This document shows positions 41,235 through 51,940 of a DNA stretch of 64,000 bases, piece by piece. The translations under genes and the position numbers were made by a program. Positions within the stretch are counted from its first letter, which is position 1. Each line of letters opens with the position of its first letter. The DNA comes from Symbiodinium kawagutii. Taxonomy: Eukaryota; Sar; Dinophyceae; Suessiales; Symbiodiniaceae. The notes under the pieces were generated by a model. That model was given only the letters and a program-made list of their open reading frames with translations. It did no database searches and was not told the origin of the DNA. Location of the stretch: the NCBI GenBank assembly GCA_009767595.1, contig VSDK01002092.1:562148-626147 (forward strand). The letters are read 5' to 3'.

Positions 41235-41985
41235 CATGTATGCAAATCATTTTATTTATTTATACTTTTTTTACTTTTTTTTATATACAGATATATATAT
41301 ATACATGAAATGTGTATATGACTATGCACACATGGCTGTGGGTCCTTTAGGGCCCCTGTTTGAACACTGCTCAGATCGAAAATTTGCGACCTCGTTGTCA
41401 GGTGCTTGATGTGAGGACAGCGTTGTGTTGTGAATCAAAGACTATTATGTAATAGCGATGAATATCAATGGTTGAAATGAGGATTAATGGTTGCATAGCA
41501 ATCAAATGAAATAACCACTGTGTAATAGCAATGGTTACTGGTAGCAGTATCAGTTGTAGTTAACCAACAATGAGGATTAGTATTGGACCATGATCCACAA
41601 CGATAGTGGACAATGGCGCACTGATTTTGAGCCTCCTTGAAATCATCCAAGTCCGTGATTTCGTTTGATGTGATGATCTTCTTGGATTGTGTGTGGCTCA
41701 GAAACTCTCATCGAAACCAATTGCAACCATCAGAGTATCGACACAGCAACTAACAACTATTAGCATTATCACTCTGAGCAGACCATTGTGTTCCTCATTT
41801 GCAAGCACCCATGACCAACCACCCATCCATCAAACAAGCATTACCCAATCAATAGTCAACCAGCAATCGTTAACCAATCATTAATCAACAACTAACCAAC
41901 CATGAATCAACCATTGACCAACCATTAACCAACCATTAACCAACCATTACCCAACCACTGACCACCCAGGAACCCAGCAGGAACC
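41235..41985. repeat. Intron-like spacer: TA/TTTA microsatellite, family-B end, CCAACCATTAACC tract
   Basis: AT microsatellite at 41245-41310, a family-B terminus (acatggctgtgggtcc) at 41329, and regular accaaccattaaccaacc words at 41810-41970. Confidence 0.5.
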
Positions 41986-42089
41986 CATGGAATTCAGCGC
42001 CTCATTCATTCGCGGTCTCTCCATGACCCGCTCAAGGCCATGTGCCACCTGCGAAGGGGGCACCCCACGAGGCGAACGGCCCTGGCAGC
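41985..42089 (-). CDS. Exon-like island (unrecognised protein)
   Basis: Between a CTTCAG acceptor and a GTTCCT donor-like site on the minus strand. Reads GVPPSQVAHGLERVMERPRM then NEALNSM with no stop. Charged, helix-like; GC3-biased. A plus frame is also open (starting at an ATG) but has no splice-like borders. Confidence 0.4.
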
Positions 42090-42615
42090 CTGAAGGTATG
42101 GACGTGGATGGATGCGGGTGGATGATGAGATGCGTGGATGTGCAGATCTTATAGTAATAACGTACATATACATTATTTGTAGGTATTTATATCATACATG
42201 TGACATAATACATTCTATTGCATTGCTACTAAGTGCTATCACACATATTTGTATGAATTGTGTAGCCATCGAAACATCAAGAAACCAACCCTTTCACTGG
42301 GGAAGGACCACCATTGACCACCCAAGTGAAGTCCGGTTGGATCCACCAAGGTGAAGGACCCAGCCGGTGCTCCTCATCACCCCAGAAGCTTAATGTCCTG
42401 AGACCTCTTCGCTACCCCAGTGGCTGTTGGGGAAAAAGAACGAAGTCGATGCTGTCTCGAAATCCGAAGCAAGCATTACACATCAATTAATCATATACAA
42501 GCTCATATTGAATCATTGCATATCTTCATGGATCAAACTTCGGAACTGCCTGGCTTTTCCAACTGCCATCCATCACCCAACTGCGGCTGCAGCTTGCCAT
42601 CGCTTGGCGCTACGC

Positions 42616-42691
42616 CACTTTGGACTTGGACTGCACCATGGCCAGCAACAGCTTCAGCAGCATGCGCCGAAGGTCACCTGGGAGCTGCCGG
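42616..42691 (-). CDS. Exon-like island (unrecognised protein)
   Basis: 76 bases between CCACAG and a GCGTAG donor-like site. Reads RQLPGDLRRMLLKLLLAMVQ then SKSKV, an amphipathic helix, nearly all third positions G or C. A GC donor is in keeping with dinoflagellate introns. Confidence 0.45.
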
Positions 42692-42699
42692 CTGTGGTA

Positions 42700-43500
42700 A
42701 CGAAAGGAATCTGTGTTGGACACTGCATCCCAATAGTACTCCGCTGCAGCCAATGAAGCGTTTAGAATCCCAAATTCTGATTGACCAGCAGACTCCCCCA
42801 GCAGACTCTGATTTAGTCAGGAAAAACCAGCAGACGTTGGATGACAAAATGACGACAGTCTCATCCCCCCCAGCATTCTGCCACGCAGCAATGGTCCAAG
42901 CCAGCGGGGGGAGAAGCGAAGTGGAGCGGAAGACCGTTGTGAACCACCACTCGCAAGTCTGGAAAGCACAAAGTGATCGCCTTGCTCAGCACTGGAAGTG
43001 ACACCCCATGGCAGCTGGTGGAGGTAGCCCTAGCTGCCCTGGCTGCTATGGGTCAGTGGGTCACATTGAGAAGTCAGTTCTACATCGCTCATTGAGATCA
43101 CTTACTGATTGGGAAACCAGAGCTGGAGAGCAGCTGTCTGCAGTTGCCAAAGCATCGCTGGTAGAACATGTCAGCAAATGAATCCATTCTTCTATGTTGT
43201 TGCCTACGATGGCCGATGTCTAACAGTCACTGGGCAAGAAACATCATCTGAAAATTCCAGTTGATCTTAGTTCTATACTAGCCGTATTACACTAACTAAT
43301 CATTCTGATCAGAAACTAGCGGATCGTTGCACAAATAGTATCTATCCGGTGGTCAAAATCCATTTCCAAACGATGAGTCAGTGAGATGACTCATTTTCCG
43401 TCAATGAAAAGGATTCGAAACCACCAACCAGCTACTAACCAGCCTACTAACCATCACTAACCAGCCTACTAACCCAACCAGCTACAGTTCCACTTGGTAG
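42700..43500. other. Intron-like spacer
   Basis: Non-repetitive to about 43260, then AT-rich with accaaccagctactaacc words. No gene recognised. Confidence 0.4.
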
Positions 43501-43508
43501 TTTCAAGT

Positions 43509-43574
43509 GCCGTCGCCAGTGCAGATCCTTCGCTTGGCTGGCCTCGTGCACGTCCAGCAAGTGGACACCAACAC
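43509..43574 (-). CDS. Exon-like island (unrecognised protein)
   Basis: Follows a CGCCAG acceptor. Minus frame reads VGVHLLDVHEASQAKDLHWR. The plus strand is open too (VQILRLAGLVHVQQVDTNTW), so the strand is a judgement based on splice sites and neighbours. Confidence 0.35.
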
Positions 43575-44268
43575 CTGGCGAAGTGGCAATGGGGTCACGC
43601 CATGACAGTCATCCTGCCCTTGAGCTGGGCATGTTTGATGTCCATAAGTATGTAGATTGGCTTCAATAGGGCTAAGTAAGTTGGGTATGTTAGGGCCCTT
43701 GAATACCAAACTTTGAAACCATCACTTCAACATGATGCTCCACCTGAGTTCTTGCTTGAGGTCAGGCACCGTAGGGATTGGTCGCGAATTGCAGACTGGT
43801 CAAAACTCGGCCCCGTTTCTGTGCTGAAAACCTGGATGGCATCCACAGTAGCTATCTCCAATGAATCGGTTCATCGATCCCTTCACCTAGTAGGTTGATC
43901 TTATTTGTCCGTTGCCCCTCACACCTGGTTGCTTGTTGGTACAGCATCACGATCAGGCTGTTGGAAACTACAGGTCTCAGCCTTCATCGGAACAGAGCAG
44001 CCGCATTTCAGCCGACTCGTTGATGAAGGAGCTTTTGTGGCAATCCCGCACCTGTCGCGAGGCAAGTGACCAACATGATCTTCACGGGCATGGATGTTGC
44101 CGCCATGTGCCCTACTTCGAAGTGCTGGGACCCCCATAGGAACCCAAGAAAGGTCCACGTAGCCATTTTGGAGCATCCGAACGGTCCACCGACCGGCTGT
44201 TGCCCTGCCCTTGGAGAGATGACAAGGATTGGGGGGAGGAAGGCTCCACTGGATTTGGTGCCATCTGG

Positions 44269-44364
44269 GTATGTGCCAAAATTAGCTTACCCAAAACCCA
44301 CCAAAAAATGATCATTTTACAAGGAAACCAATGGTTCTGCAGGTACCACTATTTTGGCACATAC
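44269..44364. mobile_element. Short inverted-repeat element (family C), 96 bp
   Basis: Termini gtatgtgccaaaat (44269-44282) and attttggcacatac (44351-44364) are exact reverse complements over 14 bp. Internal aatggttctgcaggtacc. No coding; MITE-like. Confidence 0.7.
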
Positions 44365-44453
44365 ACATCTAACATGAACAAAAGTTCGATTTGGATGCCT
44401 TTCAAAAAGTCTGCCTCCTGCGGCTGCGTCGTTGCTGATTTGGTGAGATTGCA

Positions 44454-44828
44454 ATGCCAGCAAGAAACAAAATGGTGACAACGGCGTTTGACTCTGCAGT
44501 TGTGCAGTTTTGGCACTTTGGGGGTTGGCATTTGGCTTTTGCCAAGGGTGTCCTTCACGAACCAAGGTACTTGAGCCTTGCCACTGAGAACAGCTTCACT
44601 GGTTCAACTTCATCGAAGGTAGGAGGCACAACCAACAAAGGGCACTACTGGGACCCAGTACGAACTGCTTCATGCAGTAAGGTTGGGCAGTCATCTTACT
44701 CAAAAGCATGCGGCAAGTGTTTTCCAAGGCATTTGGTGTGCGAATGCCTGTCGCGAGTGGAATTCACTGAATCATCTGAATCTAGATCTTCGCAGGTCAC
44801 CTGTACCCTTTTTGGTAGCATAGAGTGA
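44454..44828 (+). CDS. Doubtful ORF of 124 codons
   Basis: Non-repetitive open frame with an ATG start (MPARNKMVTTAFDSAVVQFW), several Cys and Ser, no codon bias and no recognised motif. It begins beside the family-C element and could be a fragment of a larger mobile element. Confidence 0.2.
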   Translation: MPARNKMVTTAFDSAVVQFWHFGGWHLAFAKGVLHEPRYLSLATENSFTGSTSSKVGGTTNKGHYWDPVRTASCSKVGQSSYSKACGKCFPRHLVCECLSRVEFTESSESRSSQVTCTLFGSIE

Positions 44829-45130
44829 TTTTGACTGATACTCGAGACTCCATCGCATGAACAGTGCATCAAAAATATAGCGGGAAGGGTATGAGTCCGA
44901 GTTCTTACCACAAGGAATGCAATGATTTGCAGTACACCAAGCAGCAAAATGCCTTTGAATCTCAACTCGATTGCTGGACATTAGATTACCCCTGGTTCCC
45001 CTATCATTAACCATTAATCAATGACCCCATCTGGCTGGGACATCTGTGGAAGGCTGTGGCCCCTCATACTACCCAGCCTTCAATGACATTCATCGGGCTG
45101 CAGGGGTGTTCCTATGTGTTCCTATATGGC

Positions 45131-45217
45131 TGTGTTCCCCATCATTAACCATTGGTTTCCTTGTTATTGTTGGTTATTAACCCCCATTATTGGTTGATTA
45201 ATATTGACCCAGCTCGC
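45131..45217. mobile_element. Family-B inverted-repeat element abutting an exon
   Basis: Reads on the plus strand from ggctgtgttccccatcatta to ttgacccagctcgc. On the minus strand its end supplies GCGAGCTGGGTCAATATT, exactly where the 45218-45382 exon needs a 5' splice site. Confidence 0.5.
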
Positions 45218-45382
45218 CATATTCCCCACCCCAAATGACCTTGCTGAGTATCAATGAGTGGCGCGTTCCCGCGCGCAAGCTGTTTGGTACCAGCGCGATG
45301 GCGCGCGCCCAACCGCCCGCCCCTTTGGAATGGCCCCACCTCCCCATCTTCGGGTAGAGAAAAGGACCCAAACTGCGCCGCA
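45218..45382 (-). CDS. Exon-like island (unrecognised protein)
   Basis: Between a GCAG acceptor and a GCGAGC donor on the minus strand, about 54 codons, GC3-rich. Reads RRSLGPFLYPKMGRWGHSKG, then WARAIALVPNSLRAGTRHSL, then SKVIWGGEY. Well-formed, non-repetitive protein sequence with aromatic residues; no family recognised. One alternative minus frame is also stop-free but less biased. Confidence 0.5.
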
Positions 45383-45689
45383 CTGCGTTGGATGGACAGC
45401 AGCAGACCCTGAAGCGGAAGCAGTTTCCAACACATCAATCGCCACAGGTTCTGAATATCGTCAAGAATAGTTCTTCAACGATCCAAAGCACAATTTCCAA
45501 AATAATTCGTACGCATGGTTCCTGTCCATTCTTAATCATAGTCCTGAATCATCCACTGTTGCCAGCCATTTTTAACATTTTCTAACCATGATTGGCCATC
45601 AAGCAACCATGGTCAAGCACGATCTTTGATCATCACCTCCAGCCAACGACTAACAGGGACTTGCCAATGGAGGTGATGAGCAACGGCGA

Positions 45690-45840
45690 GCCATGATGTT
45701 TGATGATGACTAATGATGGTTGACAATGGCTAGTGATGGGTAATACTTAATCATGGGTAATCATGGTCAATGATGGTCTATGATGGTGAGTAAGTTGGTT
45801 CAATGATGGTGAATGGAGGGGTCAATGATATTTACTGCTG
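45690..45840. repeat. GATGGTTGACAATGG tract
   Basis: Words such as tgatggtgaatgg and taatcatggtcaatg on the plus strand. Confidence 0.5.
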
Positions 45841-45851
45841 GTTGATTCCTA

Positions 45852-45926
45852 GCAGATGACAGCCACGCAGAGATGCCACAACGTCCAGCGGTGGAGATGT
45901 CGCCCGCGTTTCGGCATGCGGCATCG
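45852..45926 (-). CDS. Possible exon (unrecognised)
   Basis: Minus frame DDAACRNAGDISTAGRCGIS then AWLSSA follows an AAG/CAAG acceptor-like site. Two other minus frames are open over this short stretch. Confidence 0.3.
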
Positions 45927-45959
45927 TCTTGAGTGATTCTCGTCTTGAATCAGTAGGAT

Positions 45960-46065
45960 TGATGATAAACCACTGGGAACCAACCATTTGCAAACCATGA
46001 ACCAACCATTTCCAAACCATGAACCAACCATTTGCCAACCATGAACCAACCCGTTTTTGGATCAT
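45960..46065. repeat. CCATGAACCAACCATTTG tandem repeat, 22-bp unit
   Basis: Three to four copies of accaaccatttgcaaaccatga separated by single-base changes. Confidence 0.8.
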
Positions 46066-46094
46066 CACTGATCTGATGATGTCTGGTTCCTAAG

Positions 46095-46172
46095 TCAACC
46101 CCTCCGCAGAGCCAGCGTCCTTCGGTCCCTCTTTCCGCAGGTAGATCCGCGCTTTGGTGCAACCGCCTCACC
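46095..46172 (-). CDS. Possible exon (unrecognised)
   Basis: Minus frame reads GGCTKARIYLRKEGPKDAGS then AEG. Short, charged, GC-rich in an AT-rich setting. Confidence 0.3.
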   Translation of the reverse strand, partial: GEAVAPKRGSTCGKRDRRTLALRRG

Positions 46173-46179
46173 AGAGCGA

Positions 46180-48150
46180 GGAATCAGCAAGTCCATGACA
46201 CAGTAACTGCTGTGCAAACGTGCGTGTTGTTGCCTGTTTGTATTCAAGAAATATACAACTATGTAGGTTTTGTGTGTATTCATATGCGTGTTATGTACAT
46301 AGGTATATCCAGAGTAGATTCGTAGATCTCGCCAACTATGTAGTCCGGTATACCTGTAGTTGTGTTTTCTGTGTTGCAACTATCCAATAAAAGCCAACAA
46401 CACATTTATCCAAGAAAAGCAATCAACTAACAATAGCTTAGATGGTCACCCAACTGGTTGAGACTCAGATTAAATTTCTTGTGCCAGCGTCTATAACATG
46501 GTCAATATCTGATTAATTACAAACCATCTATCTCTCGCGTGTCAATATCTGTTTGATTCGAATGGTCAGCTATCCAACAATGGACAAGTTCAATTTTTGC
46601 CGGTTTTTGCCGTGTATACATGTATATACAGCTAATATCAGCCACTTATTGTTGCTTGTTCCCCCAAAAATGGTGATTAAATATCTATGGAGCCACAATA
46701 TCTAGCTGGTCGGTATCTATATGGTCAATGATCCAAGGATGGTCAAGCTTTGACCAATCAGTTATTTGAAGATAACCATCGTGGGTAAATGCTGACCTAT
46801 ATAAACCCACAAATCTCTACATTTGCGTTGGTCTCTCAAACTACAGGGACCCCAAAGTTATGGTTGGCCTATTAAGAAACAATGGTTATCATGGAATGAT
46901 AACTGGGAGTACCCCCAGTGATTATCTAATTTATTGACCATTTAGACTAGTAAACTAACCATGATAAGTGGGTTATCATCTAGTTTATCAACCATTTATA
47001 GCAGTAAACCAACCATTTTGGGGGGTACCCCGTGATGACTTGAGAAACACTTCTCTCCTGGCCCGCACCTGGAAGGGCGTAGGAGTGGGGCCCTGTGAAG
47101 CAGACCTCCCGCGCAGACAAGGGAGGTGAGAATGGCCAATGGTGGTCATGAATGGTTAGTGGGAAATGGCAAACTGAGGTCGCTAATGACCACCATTAGG
47201 TCATGACCATTGGCCATAGCTAAGAAATGGCAATGGTGGTCATGAGTGAGTTGCGTATCTATGATTAAACTATGAATGGCTGTTCGTGGGAAATCCAAAT
47301 TGACAAGCCACCCCCAGTTTAATCACAAATAGCTAGTCATTTACCATCAAACATAGGGGCTATCAATATGGATCCAACATGAATGGATGTTAATTGGTCA
47401 ATGATGGCAGAGTAATTACTGCTTCGATTAATGCTTAATTACCGGTCGATTGCCGCTTGCTTGTTGGTTGATGATTGGTCAATTCTTAGTTACCTGATAT
47501 TTTGTGATCTAATGTACCAAGATCTTTTCCAACCAGCCCGCGGTACTTCAAAGAAGAAGAATCCATTGGCAGTTCGCCTAGCTGCAACCGTGGAGTATGT
47601 GTGGGGAATCAACCAGCTTGCTGTTGCTGGTTGAAGGGTCCGCATGGCAGTGCACTTGCGGGGGTTCTGGGGGGTGCTGTAAGCATTTGTTTTCCTGCCC
47701 TGATCATGCACCATAATTCACTTCTTATAGCTGGCAATACCAAAGATCTAATTATCCTTTGGTGAATTTATGAAAAGCTGGCGATTCACTTCTGGTATGT
47801 TCGTTAACTCTTCACCTGCCCTGACGATTCACTTCTGATTCACCAAATATTGGGCTATGGGTCAATTCACCTGACGTTCCCCTGGTTCCCCCATCCTTAA
47901 GCATGCCGTTTTCTCTTTGACATTGTTGGTGATTATCCCCCATGAAAGTTGGTTGATTAATTAACTGCTTGACCCACAGCCATATATTGAGAAGCCACCA
48001 ACTCGTAGTTGTTTCACCATGAGCTTGTTGTTGGTGATCCCCCCATCATAAACCAGTATAATCCCTTGTTATAAACCATTATTAATCATGGTTAACCCTA
48101 GAAAATCCATGAAAATCCCATGGTTTCCCTATCAAATGGCTTGGTGGTTC
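46180..48150. other. Long intron-like spacer with family-A and family-B elements
   Basis: AT-rich, no coding signal. Holds a composite family-A element at 46831-47053 (aaccaaccattttggggggtacccc and gacttgagaaacac) and a family-B element at 47849-47986. Confidence 0.5.
47849..47986. mobile_element. Family-B inverted-repeat element
   Basis: Begins GGGCTATGGGTCAATTCACC and ends AACTGCTTGACCCACAGCCA; middle carries cccctggttccccca and tatcccccatgaaagttgg. About 138 bp, no coding. Confidence 0.65.
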
Positions 48151-48172
48151 ATGAATTTCACCCCCTTCACGC

Positions 48173-48259
48173 CGGCACGGCACCGCCGAGAGGTGTGCCA
48201 TTGCCATCTGCGAGCAGAGCGCCGAGACAACGCCTTGGTCCGCCCTGCTGGATGGCGCC
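48173..48259 (-). CDS. Exon-like island (unrecognised protein)
   Basis: Exactly 29 codons between an AGCCCAG acceptor and a GCGTGA donor on the minus strand. Reads GAIQQGGPRRCLGALLADGN then GTPLGGAVP. A second minus frame and a plus frame are open as well; the splice-site pair favours this reading. Confidence 0.35.
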
Positions 48260-48459
48260 CTGGGCTTTGACCAATCATCGCTGGTGATCAGTAGGATATG
48301 ATAGCCATTATTGGGTATCATCAATAGCCATTGTCAAAAATGATTTATCCACTGGTGATATTGTTGACGTTCATTCTTCACCATCATTAATGAACCAGTC
48401 GGATGAAGTAGCCATGAGCATCGAGAATCACTATATTTGTTGCTGAAAACGAATGTTTG

Positions 48460-48780
48460 CCATGATCAACCCATGATAATCATTATCATCATCTAGCAAC
48501 CAGCTTTGGTGATAATCAGTAAGCACCATCATTTAGCACCATTGAAAACCCCAAGATTCACTGATTAACCATGTGTCAACCATCAATCAATCCGCAAGTT
48601 TACCATTATTTGACTATACTTAAGCATCTGTAGATAGCATCAACCATCACATACCATTGGTTCACCATCCATTAACCATCAACCAACCATCATTCAAGTC
48701 ACCAAACCATAATCAACCATCATTAATCATCATTCACCATCCTTGACCATCAATAACCATCCTTCACCATCACGATTCAC
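48460..48780. repeat. CCATCATTAACC tract
   Basis: Complement-orientation version of the window's GGTTGATGG word, loosely repeated. Confidence 0.6.
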
Positions 48781-48794
48781 TGTATTTGCTGCTT

Positions 48795-48875
48795 GCCACC
48801 GCTGCCCAGCCACGCAGTGCCGTCGCACTGCAGGGGGAGCACTCTTTGCCTCGCTGCAGGATGCGGCAGGATGGG
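48795..48875 (-). CDS. Possible exon (unrecognised)
   Basis: Minus frame RGKECSPCSATALRGWAAV after a TCCTGCAG acceptor. Very short; plus frame also open. Confidence 0.25.
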
Positions 48876-48899
48876 ATGCGGCAGGTGATGATGGTTACC

Positions 48900-51110
48900 T
48901 TAGGTATGACAATGATCACTACGCAAGCATCACTAAGCATCCTAAGCAAGTGATGATCCTTGGCATCACTATGACAATGATCACTAAGCAAGCATTACGG
49001 AGCACTTCGTAGTGATGATAGCTACTGCAATAATTTATGTACCAACATAAGTAAGTCATTGCTAGTTATGGCACTTGGTGAGCAATTCTAGTACTGTGGT
49101 ACTCCTTGCTTATGATGACCACAAATGAAAGGTGTTCTTATGAAGAACTGTACCAAACAGTACTTATAATAATGTAGAACTACAAACCTAGTTGGTTACC
49201 CTTTTTATGATGATGGCTGATCAGTACTGCTTACGCAAAAAAAGTTCCAAATCACCGGGTGAATCGGTTCCATGCTTCGTTCAAACCGCTGAGATCTCCA
49301 CACAGACGCTCCGCAAATCTGACACGGGCCTGGCAACGCGAATGATCTGCTGGTTATCAGTGGACGTTGGTTCATATGTTGTTGCGTATTAGTGGTTTTT
49401 GATCATAAAAGAACAGAGACAACGTGCAAACATCAACGGACCTCTGGAGATATTACTGCTCATTCATCATGAACCAGGATCAAGTAAAGCATGAGCAAAT
49501 CTTTACACAACTCAACCCTACACCGTACACATGTGTGTGTGTGTCTGTGTGCAATTCTACACCAACAGATGTAACCAACAAGTGACACAAGCAGCAACAA
49601 CCAGGATACATCTTAGAGCCACCAGCCCCACTGACAGCAGTCGGATGCCCATCTACAGCACGGCAACCAAACTGGGAAACCATCCCCTGGAAGTCAAAAA
49701 TTGCCATTTGGGTAATGGAAATCACCCTGAAATGGTTTTTAGGGGAATGAGCTAAAACTGGAAATCACCATTCTTGACAAGTAAAGCCAGCAGCCATCTA
49801 CAGATAGCGAATCTTCGACTTAAAGTCAGTCTGGCAAGAGGCAATGTAACAATCATCTGTCATTGACACCATAAAAGCCGGAATTAGCTGAGCGTTCACC
49901 ATCAACCAGTATTGACCGCTGTTGGTTTCTTGTCCATCCATCTCACATGTCGAGCTCAGGGTCACGAATCAGGAATGTGAAGACGTAGTAGCCGCAAACA
50001 TACCAAATGTCCTCAAGCATCCCCCGTGTGTTAGATAAGCTTCATTAACATGGCAGTGGGTCAGTTCACCCTGTACCCCTGGTTCTCCGATCATTAACCA
50101 GCTCGTTTTCCCTATAGTTTCTTGGTGAACTCATCCCCCATGAAAGTTGGTTGATTAATATTGACCCACAACTATATATTTAACCATAGTTAACCAACTG
50201 GTTGATTTAACTGCCGAATCTCCTACAAAATGGTTGGCTATTATCCCCTATAAAATTGGTTGGTTAATATTGACCCATAGCCATATGACGTCACACCTGT
50301 GATGATCTCCCAGGGTAGCAATGGCTACCGTGATCAGCAGGTTGTGACCCTGGTCATTGGCTTCCTACCGCAGTGATCTCTGGCAGCCTCGAAACTCACC
50401 ATGACCAGTTGGATTACAGTGCTTAATAATAGGGGATAAGAAGCAACAAACCTGTAGTTCAACCAGGGATTATAGTGGTTAATCATAGGGGTCTATAAGC
50501 AACAATAATTGGTTATCGAGTTAGTAAAGTGGCTAATGATTCAAATGACCAGGGATTCTAGTGGTTAAACAACTACTAGTTGGTGGTTTGAATTGATGGT
50601 TTGGCTATGAGAGCGCCCGATCAACTACATTGGATTGCCAGAAAGTAACTGCTGCTAACCATCATTCACCATCACTACCCTCTGGTGTTCACTAACCTGG
50701 CAATGGAAAATCCACCGTTTTTTCGCTGGTTTCCCAGGATTTCCCTGTAAATCGTGGTGATCATCCATTTCAGCTTCGTTTACCATCATGAATCAGGCAC
50801 TCAGCATCCCTCGCCATTACCCAGAATGAACCACCATTGAGAATCAGCAAGCATTGCTAACCATGCCCTGGGATTCCAACTAGCATTGCTTTTCTGATGT
50901 TTACCGCCACAACCATTGTTTAAGGAAAAGGTGGTTCTCTACCAAAAATTATCAACCATTATTTCAATGGTTGTGGAATTTCCACGGGGTTGTTTATCAC
51001 CATCCAGCACTACGACCATCACTAGTCGTCATTTCCAACCTTATTTTCTACCAATCATTACTAGCGATCACTACTGGCCATCTGCAACCATCAACCTAGC
51101 CCCACTTAGC
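48900..51110. other. Intron-like spacer with a GTGT microsatellite and a family-B element
   Basis: Contains (GT)n at 49530-49552, a family-B element at 50050-50177, and a half copy at 50213-50286. No gene recognised. Confidence 0.45.
50050..50177. mobile_element. Family-B inverted-repeat element
   Basis: Begins ATGGCAGTGGGTCAGTTCAC and ends TATTGACCCACAACTATAT; internal ccctggttctcc and atcccccatgaaagttgg match the 47.9- and 59.8-kb copies. Confidence 0.65.
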
Positions 51111-51114
51111 CATA

Positions 51115-51360
51115 CTTAACCATCAACCAACCATCATCAACCGCTATCATGACCGCTATCTTAAACCATCATTAACCATCATTAGCCATTACTAACCACT
51201 CTTCATCATCAACCACTATCAGAAGCATCAATTTAGCCACCACTACTAACCATCATCAGCCACTATTACAACTAATTATTCTAAGATATTCCAACCATCA
51301 TTCCTAATCCCTAACACTCATTTCTGGCCGTCCTTAACCATCACTTCCAGCCATACTTTC
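51115..51360. repeat. AACCATCATTAACC tract
   Basis: Degenerate tandem words (aaccatcattaaccatcatta) before the exon-like island at 51.4 kb. Confidence 0.65.
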
Positions 51361-51417
51361 GAACCGCCATCCGTACCCGTCATTGCCGTAGCTCAACTCA
51401 CACGAACGGCGGCTCAC

Positions 51418-51470
51418 GCCTCTTCGAGGTCATCTTTGGCCTCACCGGGGCCGTAGATGTCTGCGCCAAC
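51418..51470 (-). CDS. Exon-like island (unrecognised protein)
   Basis: 53 bases between a CTGCAG acceptor and a GTGAGC donor. Reads VGADIYGPGEAKDDLEEA. The plus frame (SRLFEVIFGLTGAVDVCANL) is a serious rival. Confidence 0.35.
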
Positions 51471-51479
51471 CTGCAGCAT

Positions 51480-51940
51480 AGGGGTTGGTTGATCAACCAT
51501 TAACCTGGTGCTTGGTTAATAGTGTTGGTTGATATTGGTTGATAACTAGTAGAGGTTGGTTGATCAACTACTAGTGTTGGTTGATAGTGGTTGGTTAACC
51601 ATTACTAGTTGGTTAACCTTGGTTGACAATGGTTGGTTCATAGTGCTTGGGTAATAGTAGTTGGGAATGGAGGTTGATAGTGGTTGAGTGGATGGTAAAC
51701 GAATGGTTGGTGAAAAATGTTGGTGAGATGGTGATGCTTGAATGGTTGATTAATGATGCTTGGTTGAGAGTGCTTGGTTGAGAGTGCTTGGTTGAGAGTG
51801 CTTGGTTACTAGGGGTTATATGATTGATGGCTAAACTAACGATTCACTGATGGCTTTCTGATGGTTATTTGATGCTTACCTGAATAGTCACTATATAATG
51901 ATGATGGCTGAAAGCGGCTAATAACGCTTGATATTGGCTA
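51480..51940. repeat. GGTTGATAGTGG tract
   Basis: Plus-orientation words with a 14-bp triplication (gagagtgcttggtt) at 51765-51805. The word orientation flips relative to 51.1-51.36 kb across the exon-like island. Confidence 0.65.
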
